DNA of 64,000 bases from Limnohabitans sp. (GCF_017848645.1 NZ_JAFEIF010000027.1:1-64000); one strand, 5' to 3'; positions 40,951 to 50,478 are shown, numbered from the stretch's first letter. Notes: a model not told the origin generated them from the sequence alone. Made by a program: numbers and translations.

Positions 40951-41847
40951 TCACCCCGCCGCCGCCTCCCAACTGAGCGCCTGCGCCAGCAAGGCCGCCA
41001 ACGTCACCACATTGCTCGGGTGCGTGACGCTGTCGGTGCTCCAGAATTCACCCACACCCGCTTGGTGGATGCATTGCAGCGCGTCGCCTGCCAGCAGGGC
41101 GTGCGTCACGGCCACGTCCACGCTGGCCGCACCTGCGGCCAATGCCAAGGCAGCTGCGGTAGCCAGGGTGTGGCCGCTGCTGGCCACATCGTCCAGCAGC
41201 ACCACGGCTTGGCCGCGCAGGTCGCACGCGGGCAGTGTGATGCGCACAGCGCGGTCGCCCAGGCGCTCTTTGCTGCACACCGCATGGGGCAGGCCGTGGG
41301 CCGTGGCCGCTTGGCTGATCCATTGCGCCGATTCGCTGTCGGGCCCGAGCAAGAACGCGCCCGGGCGGTGCTTTGCAATCCAGTTGCCCAGTAATGGGGC
41401 CGCACTGAGCGTGATGGCTTGTTGGGCGGGCACGGCTTCGGCCAGGGTGGTCACCCGGTGCAAGTGCGGGTCCACGGTGATGACGGCGTCGAACAGCGTG
41501 GCCAACCAGGCGCCCACGATGCGCTGGCTCACGGCTTGGCCCGGGGCGAAGGCTTTGTCTTGGCGCATGTAGGCCAGGTAGGGCGCGACCAGGCTGAGGT
41601 GCACTGCACCCAGTTGGCGGGCCGTGGGCGCGGCCAGCAGCAGTTCGGTCAGTTTGTCATGGGGCTGGTGCAGACTGCGCAGCAACACCACACGCGGGGG
41701 CAAGCGGGCGGGCAAGGTCAGCTGCATTTCGCCGTCGGGAAAGCGGTGACGATGCACCTGCTGCGGCTCGAGGCCCGAGGCTTCGGCCAAGCGCAGGGCG
41801 GCAGGGGCTTCGTCTTCAAAATACAGCAGGACGCCGGGCTGGGTCAT
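40951..41847 (-). CDS. Ribose-phosphate pyrophosphokinase-like protein
   Basis: This 298-residue protein has PRPP-synthase family blocks: VTVDPHLHR-like Asp-Pro-His-Leu-His, RFPDGEMQL near the start and the PRPP-binding loop VLLDDVASSGHT near residue 220. It is shorter and more divergent than housekeeping Prs (about 315 residues). It lies 12 bp after the phosphorylase gene and so works with it, perhaps converting ribose phosphates released from nucleotides. The housekeeping prs gene must be elsewhere. Confidence 0.85.
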   Translation of the reverse strand: MTQPGVLLYFEDEAPAALRLAEASGLEPQQVHRHRFPDGEMQLTLPARLPPRVVLLRSLHQPHDKLTELLLAAPTARQLGAVHLSLVAPYLAYMRQDKAFAPGQAVSQRIVGAWLATLFDAVITVDPHLHRVTTLAEAVPAQQAITLSAAPLLGNWIAKHRPGAFLLGPDSESAQWISQAATAHGLPHAVCSKERLGDRAVRITLPACDLRGQAVVLLDDVASSGHTLATAAALALAAGAASVDVAVTHALLAGDALQCIHQAGVGEFWSTDSVTHPSNVVTLAALLAQALSWEAAAG

Positions 41848-41859
41848 CGGAGTGTTGCC

Positions 41860-43458
41860 TTAAAACTCGACAAACACATGCGGCACTTCATGGGCCTGGC
41901 CCAGCGTGTAGCCGCTGGCTTTGCGGCACAGCTGCGTGGCAAATTCCAGGTCGCTCGGGTAGGCGGCGTGCACGCGGTACAACGGCTCGCCTGGCTTGAC
42001 GCTGTCGCCGAGTTTGAGCAGCAGGTCCACCCCGGCGCTTTGCACTTTGGGGGCCCCAGCCATGCGGGCCACACGGGCGATTTGCAGGTTGTCGATGCCG
42101 GTCACCACACCCTCCATGGGGGCGCACACCTCCAGCGTGAGCGCGCCCAGCGGCGGGTGGTTGTGATCAAAGGGGCGTGCACCTTGCGCGGCGATGATGG
42201 CCTGCATGCGGCTGAGCGCACGGCCGGAGTCGAGGATGTCGCGCGCTATGGCAAAACCGTCGCCGCCGCGCACATCGGGGTCGGCTTCGATCAGGCGCCC
42301 GGCCAGGCGCAGCGATTTTTGGCGCAGGTCGTTGGGCGCACGCGGGTCGTTTTCCAGCACGCGCATCACATCGCGGGCTTCGAGCATCGGGCCCACACCC
42401 TGGCCCACGGGTTGGCGGCCGTCGGTGATGACCACTTCGAGCGACAGGTGCATGCGCGAGGCTACGTATTCAAACAACCTGCGCAGGCGCTGCGCTTCGG
42501 GCATGGAGCGCACCTTGGCGGAGGGGCCAATCGGGATGTCCAGCACCAGATGGGTGGAGCCTGCCGCGATTTTTTTGGACAAGATGGAGGCCACCATTTG
42601 TGCGGGCGAGTCCAGCGACAGCGGGCGCTCGACCGCAATCAGCACGTCGTCGGCGGGCGACAGATCGGCCGTGCTGCCCCAGGCCAGACAACCCCGGTGG
42701 GTGCGCACGATCTCGGAGAGCTTTTCGAAGGGCAGTTCCACATCGGCCAACACTTCCATGGTGTCGGCCGTTCCGGCGGGCGAGGTGATGGCGCGAGACG
42801 AAGTTTTGGGGCACAGGATGCCGTAAGCCGCCAGGATGGGCATGACCAGCATGGAGGTGCGGTTGCCGGGGATGCCGCCGATGCAGTGTTTGTCGACCAC
42901 CAAGGGTTCGCGCCAGTCCAGACGCCGCCCGGCCTTGACCATGGCTTCGGTCAGGAAGTAGACCTCTTCGCGGTCCATCTCGCCCCGGTTGGTGGCCACC
43001 ACAAAGGCGGTGAGTTCGATCTTGGAGTAATGGTGCCCCGCAATGTCCTGCACGATGGCGTAGAAGTCGTCCTTGTCCAGCCGCTCGCCATTGATTTTGC
43101 GAAACAGCGCTTCCATCGAGGCAGGCGGCTCGGCCTGCGAGACCGAGGCGGTGTGGCCGCCTGGAATGCCCAGGTGCCGAAAGGCGTCTTCGGACAGGCC
43201 CACTTCGCCGCAAGCCACGATGCTGTCGTCGTCCACCACATTCAGGGTGGCGAGCACATGCCGCCCGTTGGCGCGCACTTCGATTTTGGACAGCGCCTGA
43301 AAACCCTCGGCCCGGTAAACCGCGCAATTGCGGTTGAGATAGGCCACGTTTTCGCGGTAGGTGTCGATGCCCACGCGGCGCAACGACAAGGGCGATGTCC
43401 TCTCGGGGGTGCTCGCAGGTCCGGTCGGGGTTGCGGCTGTGGGCGCTGGGGTGTCCAT
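41860..43458 (-). CDS. AMP/thymidine phosphorylase family protein
   Basis: This 532-residue enzyme belongs to the DeoA group but is longer than E. coli DeoA (about 440). It carries an N-terminal extension like archaeal AMP phosphorylase. Family blocks are [35 protein letters not shown] and a C-terminal phosphorylase domain. The reaction would release a base and a ribose phosphate from a nucleoside or NMP. It is transcribed with a PRPP-synthase-like gene. Whether it uses thymidine or NMPs cannot be decided by eye. Confidence 0.85.
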   Translation of the reverse strand: MDTPAPTAATPTGPASTPERTSPLSLRRVGIDTYRENVAYLNRNCAVYRAEGFQALSKIEVRANGRHVLATLNVVDDDSIVACGEVGLSEDAFRHLGIPGGHTASVSQAEPPASMEALFRKINGERLDKDDFYAIVQDIAGHHYSKIELTAFVVATNRGEMDREEVYFLTEAMVKAGRRLDWREPLVVDKHCIGGIPGNRTSMLVMPILAAYGILCPKTSSRAITSPAGTADTMEVLADVELPFEKLSEIVRTHRGCLAWGSTADLSPADDVLIAVERPLSLDSPAQMVASILSKKIAAGSTHLVLDIPIGPSAKVRSMPEAQRLRRLFEYVASRMHLSLEVVITDGRQPVGQGVGPMLEARDVMRVLENDPRAPNDLRQKSLRLAGRLIEADPDVRGGDGFAIARDILDSGRALSRMQAIIAAQGARPFDHNHPPLGALTLEVCAPMEGVVTGIDNLQIARVARMAGAPKVQSAGVDLLLKLGDSVKPGEPLYRVHAAYPSDLEFATQLCRKASGYTLGQAHEVPHVFVEF

Positions 43459-43470
43459 GGGTTTCAGGCT

Positions 43471-43492
43471 ACACCGAAAACCCGTTCGGTGT
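43471..43492. terminator. Hairpin between bcr/cflA-type gene and phosphorylase
   Basis: ACACCGAA (43471-43478) and TTCGGTGT (43485-43492) form a perfect 8-bp stem with a 6-nt loop, 12 bp before the phosphorylase start codon on the minus strand. It lacks a U tract, so it may act as an attenuator or RNA stabiliser rather than a strict terminator. Confidence 0.35.
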
Positions 43493-43523
43493 CAGTGCCC
43501 CCAGCACCAAGCCTTGCAGTGGC

Positions 43524-44723
43524 TCAACGCTTGTGCAGAAAAAATTGGGCCACGGCGCCGGTCAGGGCAAAGGCCAGCATCATCCAGCCCAGGTTCACCG
43601 CGCCTTCGTGCGGCACCAGCCCCACCAGATAGCCACCCGTGGCGCCGGTGAGTTGCTGCATGAGGCCGGCCACCGCAGCGGCCGAGCCGGCCAATGCAGG
43701 CAGCACGCTCACCGTGCCCGCCAGCGCTGGCGGGTTGAGCAAGCCGTGGCCAAAGCCCAGCAAGAGCAGCGGCAAGGCCACCGCCAGCGCCGTCTGCACA
43801 CCCCCCAGGCCCAGCGCCAGCATCACCACCAGGCCACCCAGCGTCAGGGCCTGGCCCCAGGCCATGACGCGCGATTCGCCCGCCTGTGCGATAAGCCGCG
43901 AAGTCATGAAGTTGCCCAGGATGTAGGACACTGGCACGGCCATGATGAACCAGCCAATGCCGTCCGGGCCGATGCCGTAGCCCTTGAGCACGATGGGTGC
44001 CCCGGCCAGGAAGGCGTAAAAGGTGGCGGTGGTGGCCGCGAGGATGGCGACGTAGAGCAAAAAACGCGGCTCGCGCAGCAAGCGGGCATAAGCACTGAGC
44101 ATGGCCCTCAGCCAATGGCCCGCAGCGGGCGCAGGTTTGGCCACACGCGGCAAGCCCAGCCAAGCGGCCACCAGCAGCACCACCGCCAACACGGCCAACA
44201 GCACGAAGTTGGTCTGCCAACCGTAGCGCACATGGATCTGCCCACCGATCAGTGTGGCCAGCGGCGGGCACATGCCCAGCGCCATGCCAATGTAGGCCAT
44301 GACACGGGTGCGTTGCGGTCCAGCAAAAAGGTCTTGCACCATGGAGCGGCTGACCACCATGCTGGCCGCACTGCCTGCGCCTTGCAACACACGGGCGGCG
44401 GTGAGCGTGGCGATGTCGGTGGCCAGCGCGGCCATGACCGAGGCCAGCCCCGCCACCACCAGGCCCAGCATCAAGATGGGTTTGCGACCGTGCCGGTCGG
44501 ACAGCGGGCCGTACACCAGTTGCAAGGCACCGTAGGCCACCACATAACCGCTGAAGGTCAGCTGCACATCGGCTTGGTGCGTGCTGAAGATGGCGCCCCA
44601 CTCCTGCATGGACGGCAGGCACAAGGTCATGGCCAGCAGGCCAAACGAGATTTGCGCCAGCACGTTGGCGATCAGCCAGGGGCTGTGGGCGGCCGGGCCT
44701 GGAGAGCCGGACGCAGTGACCAT
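43524..44723 (-). CDS. Bcr/CflA family multidrug efflux MFS transporter
   Basis: This 399-residue protein has twelve transmembrane segments, the MFS motif A VYGPLSDRHGRKPI and Bcr/CflA-type ARVLQGAGSAASMVVSRSM in helix 4. It would export drugs by proton antiport. It starts one base after the metW stop, so it is read from the metX transcript. A link to methionine synthesis is not expected and may only reflect gene order. Confidence 0.92.
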   Translation of the reverse strand: MVTASGSPGPAAHSPWLIANVLAQISFGLLAMTLCLPSMQEWGAIFSTHQADVQLTFSGYVVAYGALQLVYGPLSDRHGRKPILMLGLVVAGLASVMAALATDIATLTAARVLQGAGSAASMVVSRSMVQDLFAGPQRTRVMAYIGMALGMCPPLATLIGGQIHVRYGWQTNFVLLAVLAVVLLVAAWLGLPRVAKPAPAAGHWLRAMLSAYARLLREPRFLLYVAILAATTATFYAFLAGAPIVLKGYGIGPDGIGWFIMAVPVSYILGNFMTSRLIAQAGESRVMAWGQALTLGGLVVMLALGLGGVQTALAVALPLLLLGFGHGLLNPPALAGTVSVLPALAGSAAAVAGLMQQLTGATGGYLVGLVPHEGAVNLGWMMLAFALTGAVAQFFLHKR

Positions 44724-44724
44724 G

Positions 44725-45309
44725 TCAGCTGCGCTGCAGTTTGTAGACCGCCGTGCCCGCCATCAGGTTGGGCCACAGGCGCACTTCCTGGCCCTGCTGC
44801 AGGCCAAAGGCGTCCATGATGCGCAACTGGTTCTTGCGGGCCAGGTCGCCAAAGTCGGCGTAAGTGCCCACGCGGATATTGGGCGTGTCGTACCACTGGT
44901 AAGGCAGGCGCTTGGTCACCGGCATGCGGCCTTGCAGCACACTCAGGCGGTTGAACCAGTGCGCAAAGTTGGGGAAGGCCACGATGCCGACGCGGCCCAC
45001 GCGCACCGTCTCGCGCAGCATGGTCTCGGCGTTGCGCAGGTGTTGCAGGGTGTCGATTTGCAGCACCACGTCAAACGACTGGTCGGCAAACAGGCTCAGG
45101 CCTTCGTCCAGGTTGAGTTGGATCACATTCACACCGCGCTGCACGCAGGCGTGCACATTGGCGTCGTCCAGCTCTACACCGTAACCGGTGCAGCCCTTGT
45201 GTTGTTGCAGATAGGCCAGCAAGGCCCCATCGCCGCAGCCCAAATCGAGCACGCGGGCGCCTTGCGGCACCAGGCGGGCAATGGCTTGCATGATCAGGGG
45301 GTCGCTCAT
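44725..45309 (-). CDS. metW: Methionine biosynthesis protein MetW
   Basis: This 194-residue SAM-dependent methyltransferase-fold protein has motif [16 protein letters not shown] and the conserved pair with metX. MetW works with MetX in homoserine acylation in proteobacteria; its exact biochemical step is not settled. The gene overlaps metX by 4 bases (ATGA) and is followed directly by a Bcr/CflA gene. Assigned mainly by context plus motif. Confidence 0.95.
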   Translation of the reverse strand: MSDPLIMQAIARLVPQGARVLDLGCGDGALLAYLQQHKGCTGYGVELDDANVHACVQRGVNVIQLNLDEGLSLFADQSFDVVLQIDTLQHLRNAETMLRETVRVGRVGIVAFPNFAHWFNRLSVLQGRMPVTKRLPYQWYDTPNIRVGTYADFGDLARKNQLRIMDAFGLQQGQEVRLWPNLMAGTAVYKLQRS

Positions 45310-46460
45310 GCGGCACCTCCTTCGTTCAAAGTCTTCGCCATGTTGTCAAAGTAAGAGCGCACCACGTTCATGTAGCGGGCATCGTCCAGCAAGAAGGCGT
45401 CGTGCCCGTGCGGCGCATCGATCTCGGCGTAGCTCACATCACGGCGGTTGTCGAGCAGGGCCTTGACCATTTCCCGGCTGCGGGCGGGCGAGAAGCGCCA
45501 GTCGGTGCTGAAACTGACCAGCAGGAATTTGCAGCGGGCACGGGCAAAAGCCTGCGACAAATCGCCGCCAAAGGCGCGGGCCGGATCGAAGTAATCGAGT
45601 GCCCGGGTGATCAGCAAATAGGTGTTCGCGTCAAAGTACTCGCTGAACTTGTCGCCCTGGTAGCGCAGGTAGCTTTCGATCTGGAACTCCACTTCTTGTG
45701 TGGAATATTTGTAGCCGGTGGCGTTGTGCGTGACGGCCTGGCGCAATTCGCGGCCAAACTTTTCGTTCATCACGTCGTCGCTCAGGTACGTGATGTGGCC
45801 AATCATGCGGGCGATGCGCAGGCCGCGCTTGGGCACCACGCCTTGCGCGACAAAGTGCCCGTCATGGAAGTCCGGGTCGGTCACGATGGCGCGGCGGGCC
45901 ACTTCGTTGAAAGCGATGTTTTCGGCGTTCAGGTTGGGAGCACTGGCCACCACCACCGCGTGCTTCACGCGCTCGGGGTATTGCAGCGTCCAGCTCAGAG
46001 CCTGCATGCCCCCCAAACTGCCTCCCATCACGGCGGCCAGTTGTTCGATGCCCAAAGCGTCGAGCAAGCGGGCTTGGGCGTTGACCCAGTCTTCTACCGT
46101 GACCACAGGAAAGTCCGCGCCATACACGCGCCCGGTGTCGGGGTTGATGTGCATGGGACCGGTCGAGCCAAAACACGAGCCCAGGTTGTTCACGCCGATC
46201 ACAAAAAAGCGGTCGGTGTCGAGCGACTTGCCCGGGCCAATCATGTTGTCCCACCAGCCCAGGTTTTTGGGTTGGTCGGCATAGACCCCCGCCACATGGT
46301 GCGAAGCGTTGAGCGCGTGGCAGATCAACACGGCGTTGGATTTGTCGGCGTTGAGCGTGCCGTAGGTTTCGTAGCTCAGCGAATAGCCACGGATGGACGC
46401 ACCGCTTTGCAAAGGCAAAGGGGCTTCAAACAGCATGCTTTGGGATTCGGCGATCAGCAT
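45306..46460 (-). CDS. metX: Homoserine O-acyltransferase MetX
   Basis: This 384-residue alpha/beta hydrolase would transfer an acetyl or succinyl group to homoserine, the first committed step to methionine. The nucleophile Ser148 is in [18 protein letters not shown] near residue 52 and GHDAFLLDD near the C-terminus with its catalytic His are diagnostic. Acyl donor preference cannot be read with certainty. The gene is preceded by a SAM-II riboswitch and terminator, so SAM should repress it. metW overlaps its end by 4 bases. Confidence 0.96.
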   Translation of the reverse strand: MLIAESQSMLFEAPLPLQSGASIRGYSLSYETYGTLNADKSNAVLICHALNASHHVAGVYADQPKNLGWWDNMIGPGKSLDTDRFFVIGVNNLGSCFGSTGPMHINPDTGRVYGADFPVVTVEDWVNAQARLLDALGIEQLAAVMGGSLGGMQALSWTLQYPERVKHAVVVASAPNLNAENIAFNEVARRAIVTDPDFHDGHFVAQGVVPKRGLRIARMIGHITYLSDDVMNEKFGRELRQAVTHNATGYKYSTQEVEFQIESYLRYQGDKFSEYFDANTYLLITRALDYFDPARAFGGDLSQAFARARCKFLLVSFSTDWRFSPARSREMVKALLDNRRDVSYAEIDAPHGHDAFLLDDARYMNVVRSYFDNMAKTLNEGGAA

Positions 46461-46479
46461 CGAATGTGTTCAGGTGTGC

Positions 46480-46522
46480 AAAAAAAACAAAACCCGGCTT
46501 CGCAGTCAGCTGGGCCGGGTTT
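46480..46522 (-). terminator. Rho-independent terminator in the metX leader
   Basis: On the minus strand AAACCCGGC and GCCGGGTTT form a perfect 9-bp stem (46514-46522 and 46490-46498) with a 15-nt loop. A U-rich run follows (complement of 46480-46491). It sits between the SAM-II aptamer and metX, as required for transcription attenuation. Confidence 0.85.
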
Positions 46523-46539
46523 CTGTGAGATGAAACACA

Positions 46540-46606
46540 CGCCATTTAGCTGAATTTCGAAACCATCGTGGTTTCGGCGCCCGCAATCGGGTTCAAATCG
46601 GCGCAT
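46540..46606 (-). promoter_or_regulatory. SAM-II riboswitch upstream of metX
   Basis: The minus-strand RNA shows the SAM-II order of blocks: GCGCC, the loop GAUUUGAACC, GAUUGC, the closing GGCGC of stem P1, and GCUAAAUGG, which closes the pseudoknot. These match the metX-associated SAM-II aptamer known from marine alphaproteobacterial DNA almost base by base. A seven-pair hairpin (46558-46576) is inserted in the linker. The terminator follows within 20 nt. Binding of S-adenosylmethionine would stop metX expression. Confidence 0.87.
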
Positions 46607-46652
46607 GGGGCAAGTATATGACGAAGCCCACGGGCCCATTTCAGGAGAACGC

Positions 46653-47468
46653 ATGTCGGATCTTTATGGCTCGGACGCCTACAGTCCCGTCGAGATCGCC
46701 CGCCGCATCGAGGCTGTGGGCGAGACCAAGGCCCGCATGGCCGCGCTGCCGCTGGCTTTGCTGGGCGTGTTGGCGGGGGCTTTCATAGGTCTCGGAGCCA
46801 TGCTGTTTGTGCTGGTCAAGTCCGACCCGAGCCTGGGCTTTGCGGCCAGTTCGGTGCTGGGCGGGCTGGTGTTTGCCATGGGTTTGCTCATGGTCGTGGT
46901 GGCCGGGGCCGAGCTGTTCACCGGCAACAACCTGATCGTCATGGCCTGGGCCGACGGCCGGGTCAGCACGGGGCAGGTGCTGCGCAACTGGGTCATCGTG
47001 TGCCTGGCCAATTTTGTGGGCGCGGCTGGTCTGGCGCTGCTGGTGTTTGCCAGCGGCCACGCCAGCCTGAACGGCGGCGCGATTGGCCACAAGGTGGTGC
47101 AGATCGCCGTGGCCAAGCAGGAGTTGCCCTTGGTCACGGCCTTGTTGCGCGGCGTGCTGTGCAACGTGCTGGTGTGCATGGCCGTGTGGATGGCCATGGC
47201 CGGGCGCAGTGTGACCGACAAGGCCGTGGCTGTGATGCTGCCGGTGATGGCCTTTGTGGCAGCTGGCTTTGAGCACAGCATCGCCAACATGTACCTGATG
47301 CCTTTGGCCATGTTGTTGCAGCAAAGCGGCCTGGCGGGCTACCCCGCCGTCACTTGGGGCGGCATGCTGGGCAACCTGCTGCCCGTGATTTTGGGGAATG
47401 TGTTGGGGGGCGCGGTCTTGGTGGCGGGGGTGTACCACGTAATTTACAAGCGCCAGCCGCCCACTTGA
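46653..47468 (+). CDS. Formate/nitrite transporter family channel
   Basis: This 271-residue membrane protein has six transmembrane segments and the FNT-family pore blocks AELFTGNNLIVM, ANFVGA and GFEHSIANMY. Such pentameric channels pass formate, nitrite or bisulfide. The ATG at 46653 has an AGGAGAA site. It is divergent from metX, and no formate or nitrite enzyme is next to it, so the substrate is open. Confidence 0.94.
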   Translation: MSDLYGSDAYSPVEIARRIEAVGETKARMAALPLALLGVLAGAFIGLGAMLFVLVKSDPSLGFAASSVLGGLVFAMGLLMVVVAGAELFTGNNLIVMAWADGRVSTGQVLRNWVIVCLANFVGAAGLALLVFASGHASLNGGAIGHKVVQIAVAKQELPLVTALLRGVLCNVLVCMAVWMAMAGRSVTDKAVAVMLPVMAFVAAGFEHSIANMYLMPLAMLLQQSGLAGYPAVTWGGMLGNLLPVILGNVLGGAVLVAGVYHVIYKRQPPT

Positions 47469-47520
47469 AAACATCGCGCACAGGGGTGCGCTCCCACACT
47501 CGGGTGCTTGACTGTTTTTT

Positions 47521-48087
47521 TTAAGCGCCCCAGCCCGACAGCGCGATCACGCCCAGCACGGCAAAGATGCCCGCCGAGATCAGGTGCACCAGACGCAGTG
47601 GCACACGCTTGGTGATGGCATCGCCGAACCACACCACGGGTGCGTTGGCCAGCATCATGCCCAGTGTGGTGCCCGCCACCACGGCAAACCAAGCGTTGTA
47701 TTGCGCGGCCAGCATGACGGTGGCGATCTGGGTTTTATCGCCCATTTCGGCCAAAAAGAAGACCACCACGGTGGTGAGGAACACCCCCATGCGCGGGGCG
47801 CTGTCGCCTTCTTCGTCGTCCAGCTTGTCCGGAATCAGCATCCACACCGCCATGGCGATGAAGGACGCGCCCAGCACCCAACGCAGCACATCAGGCCCCA
47901 TGAAAGTGGTGACCCAGCTGCCCACGGCACCGGCCAGGCCATGGTTGGCCAAGGTGGCCACCAAAATGCCGAGCACGATGGGCCAGGGTTTGCGAAAACG
48001 CGCGGCCAGCACGAGTGACAAAAGCTGGGTTTTGTCACCCATTTCGGCCAAGGCGACGATGCCGGTAGAGACGAAGAATGCTTCCAT
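47521..48087 (-). CDS. GDT1/TMEM165 (UPF0016) family cation transporter
   Basis: This 188-residue protein has six transmembrane segments in two homologous halves, each with the signature EMGDKTQ (AEMGDKTQLLSLV and AEMGDKTQIATVM). The family moves Mn2+ or Ca2+ in exchange for protons; bacterial members mostly export manganese. The start MEAFFVST at 48087 is preferred over a Met eight codons upstream. I looked for a manganese riboswitch upstream and did not find one. Confidence 0.93.
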   Translation of the reverse strand: MEAFFVSTGIVALAEMGDKTQLLSLVLAARFRKPWPIVLGILVATLANHGLAGAVGSWVTTFMGPDVLRWVLGASFIAMAVWMLIPDKLDDEEGDSAPRMGVFLTTVVVFFLAEMGDKTQIATVMLAAQYNAWFAVVAGTTLGMMLANAPVVWFGDAITKRVPLRLVHLISAGIFAVLGVIALSGWGA

Positions 48088-48127
48088 ACAGGACAAACAG
48101 CGGGCGACCAACCCACTTAAAAATCAA

Positions 48128-48141
48128 AAGATCCTGATCTT
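48128..48141 (-). terminator. Weak terminator-like hairpin after the GNAT gene
   Basis: AAGAT-CAGG-ATCTT forms a short A/T stem on the minus strand, followed by UUGAUUUUU. It lies 65 bases after the stop of the GNAT gene and 41 bases before the GDT1 start. The small stem makes it a weak call. Confidence 0.35.
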
Positions 48142-48205
48142 ACGGGAGTGCTGCGTCCCCCCTGCCTGTTGGGCTCCAACTCTGACGGGACATGGCCCCA
48201 TGGGT

Positions 48206-48733
48206 TTAGGAGGGGTGCAGGCCAGGCGGCGTGGGGTGCCAGCGGGCCATGCACAACACATCGCTGTATTGGCCGTTGCGCATGGCATAACCCTTGTGCC
48301 GTCCTTCATGTTCAAAGCCAAAGCGCTCATACAGCGCAATGGCCCGGGCATTGTCGGCAAACACCGTCAGCTCGATGCGCAGGATGTGTCCCCATTGGTC
48401 AGCGTAATCCGTCAATCCACGCATCAGGGCGGTGCCAACCCCTTGGCCTTGGGCGTGTTTGGCGACCGCGATGGCCAGACCGACAGCATGGCTGCGGCGC
48501 ACACGCCCCATGTCGTGCAGGTTGGCCAGCCCCACGACCTGCTCGGTTTGTATTGCGACCAGTCTCAAACTGCTGCCTGTTTGAGGTGTGCTAAGCCGTT
48601 TGGCCCAGTCCTCTTCGTTAGCATAAGGACCTGACAGCGAGTTACCAAAGACCTCGGGGTCGGCCATTAATGTGGCGATTGCAGCGGCGTCTTGCAGCTG
48701 AACGCTTCGGAGGGTGATCGGGGACGCGGTCAT
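48206..48733 (-). CDS. GNAT family N-acetyltransferase
   Basis: This 175-residue acetyltransferase has the CoA-binding motif A KHAQGQGVGTALMRGL and motif B ALYERFGFEHEGRHKGYA. It resembles RimI/YhhY-like small-molecule or protein acetyltransferases (ITLRSVQLQDAAAIATLM). It lies upstream of the GDT1-family gene on the same strand with a possible terminator between them. Substrate unknown. Confidence 0.9.
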   Translation of the reverse strand: MTASPITLRSVQLQDAAAIATLMADPEVFGNSLSGPYANEEDWAKRLSTPQTGSSLRLVAIQTEQVVGLANLHDMGRVRRSHAVGLAIAVAKHAQGQGVGTALMRGLTDYADQWGHILRIELTVFADNARAIALYERFGFEHEGRHKGYAMRNGQYSDVLCMARWHPTPPGLHPS

Positions 48734-49275
48734 GAAAGGCTCCTATGGGTGGTGGATTGCACAAACAAAAAGGCCCGCTGGGTGAGCGAGCCTTGGAGGA
48801 TTGGCAGTGGGTCACTGCCGGGGTGTCACAAGGGCCGCCATCGTCGGCTGCACAGGGTCAGCGCGCACATAGATGTGCCCATTTGCAGCAGTTGTGCAAA
48901 GTGATGTGTGAGTGCGGCTTTTGTGAACACGAAATAATTATTGATGACTGTTTCTTCAGCTGTCAATATTTTCTCAATGTCGATCCGAATTGTTTTTTCA
49001 CTGGCGGGCTCGATCAATCCTGTTTGACGAACCTTTTTTCGGCGACTTGCAAACAACGCACAGTCCTCCCCCTGTCGGCCGTGGGTGCTCAACCCGGATT
49101 GGGCTTGCTCAATGCTGACTTCAAAAACAAGATGCCTCACTGTGCAAGCGGTCCTGACTGTCCACAGTGTATGACGCGCATCAATTTGGGCCTACATCTT
49201 GCTTATGTTTGGTGCACCAAGGTGTTTTGAGCCCTTTATGCACCAAATCATTTCAAAAATCCTCAAAGGACGATC
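48734..49275. other. Intergenic region upstream of amt, 542 bp
   Basis: No gene supported. The stretch about 48920-49000 is A/T-rich, and a palindrome with a repeated half lies just before the amt start. The other open frames lack ribosome sites and recognisable products. It probably holds the nitrogen-responsive promoter of amt, which I could not place with confidence. Confidence 0.6.
49209..49220. promoter_or_regulatory. Palindrome TTGGTGCACCAA upstream of amt
   Basis: TTGGTGCACCAA is a perfect 12-bp palindrome 56 bp before the start codon. Its right half TGCACCAA recurs at 49239-49246, 26 bp further on. Its half-sites are NtrC-like but in reversed order, so it is not a standard NtrC site. 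Role inferred from position. Confidence 0.4.
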
Positions 49276-50478
49276 GTGGAAGCACTGAAACAGGGCGCAG
49301 ATGCGCTTTTTATTTTGTTGGGCGGCATCATGGTGTTGGCCATGCATGCTGGTTTTGCTTTTCTGGAGCTGGGCACGGTCCGCAAAAAGAACCAGGTCAA
49401 TGCGCTGGTCAAAATCCTGGTGGATTTTTCAGTGTCCACCGTGGTTTATTTTGTGGTCGGTTACAGCGTGGCCTATGGCACCACGTTCTTTGTGGGGGCG
49501 GAGCAGTTGGCCGCCAAGAACGGCTATGACCTGGTCAAGTTCTTCTTTTTGCTGACCTTTGCCGCCGCCATTCCCGCCATCATTTCGGGCGGCATTGCCG
49601 AGCGGGCCAAGTTCTGGCCGCAGTTGATCGCTACGGCGGTGATCGTGGGCTTTGTCTACCCCTTCTTTGAGGGCATTGTCTGGAACCAGCACTTTGGCGT
49701 ACAGGCCTGGATCAAAGCCGTCACGGGCGATGAGTTCCATGACTTTGCCGGCTCGGTGGTGGTCCACGCCATGGGCGGCTGGATCGCGCTGCCGGCTGTG
49801 GTCTTGTTGGGTGCCCGCTACAACCGCTACCGCAAGGACGGCGTGGTGTCGGCGCACCCACCCTCGAGCATCCCCTTCCTGGCCCTGGGTTCGTGGATCC
49901 TGATCGTGGGCTGGTTTGGCTTCAATGTGATGAGCGCCCAGACCTTGGACAAGATCTCGGGCCTGGTGGCGGTCAACTCCCTGATGGCCATGGTGGGCGG
50001 CACCTTGGCGGCTTTGATTTTGGGCAAGAACGACCCCGGCTTTGTGCACAACGGCCCCTTGGCCGGTTTGGTGGCGGTGTGTGCGGGCTCTGACTTGATG
50101 CACCCGTTTGGTGCACTGGTCACGGGCGCTGTGGCAGGCGCCCTGTTTGTGGTGATGTTCACACTGACCCAGAACAAGTGGAAGATCGACGACGTGTTGG
50201 GCGTGTGGCCCTTGCATGGCATCTGCGGTGCTTGGGGCGGGATTGCCGCTGGCATTTTTGGGGCCAGCAGTCTGGGTGGCTTGGGGGGCGTCAACCTGAT
50301 GGCGCAGTTGCTCGGCACGGCCATGGGTGTCGCCTGGGCCTTGCTCGGTGGCTTGGCGATTTACGGCATTTTGAAAATCACGCTGGGCCTGAAACTCAGC
50401 CCCGAAGAAGAGTACGACGGGGCCGATTTGAGCGTCCACAAAATCAGCGCCACACCCGACCGCGAAGTGAGTTGGTAA
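49276..50478 (+). CDS. amt: Ammonium transporter (Amt)
   Basis: This 400-residue membrane channel has eleven predicted transmembrane segments. The twin pore histidines are visible in GSVVVHAMGG and WPLHGICGAWGG, and AGFAFLELG and GGIAERAKFWPQ are typical. The GTG start follows AAAGGA. There is no N-terminal signal peptide, and no glnK gene precedes it, unlike the usual glnK-amtB pair. It would conduct ammonium into the cell. Confidence 0.95.
   Translation: MEALKQGADALFILLGGIMVLAMHAGFAFLELGTVRKKNQVNALVKILVDFSVSTVVYFVVGYSVAYGTTFFVGAEQLAAKNGYDLVKFFFLLTFAAAIPAIISGGIAERAKFWPQLIATAVIVGFVYPFFEGIVWNQHFGVQAWIKAVTGDEFHDFAGSVVVHAMGGWIALPAVVLLGARYNRYRKDGVVSAHPPSSIPFLALGSWILIVGWFGFNVMSAQTLDKISGLVAVNSLMAMVGGTLAALILGKNDPGFVHNGPLAGLVAVCAGSDLMHPFGALVTGAVAGALFVVMFTLTQNKWKIDDVLGVWPLHGICGAWGGIAAGIFGASSLGGLGGVNLMAQLLGTAMGVAWALLGGLAIYGILKITLGLKLSPEEEYDGADLSVHKISATPDREVSW

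Noticed and set aside
41419-43632. 737-codon plus-strand frame opposite the phosphorylase gene
   Set aside because: It mirrors the codon pattern of the real minus-strand genes and matches no protein family.
46585-46605. Plus-strand ATCGGGTTCAAATCGGCGC looks like a tRNA T-arm
   Set aside because: No acceptor or anticodon arms can be drawn around it, and the same bases on the minus strand form the SAM-II aptamer.
48088-48205. Possible manganese (yybP-ykoY) riboswitch before the GDT1-family gene
   Set aside because: The conserved core blocks of that riboswitch are not present; only unrelated small hairpins are seen.
49209-49246. NtrC site or sigma-54 promoter before amt
   Set aside because: The half-sites are in the wrong order for NtrC and no GG-N10-GC pair at the right spacing was found.
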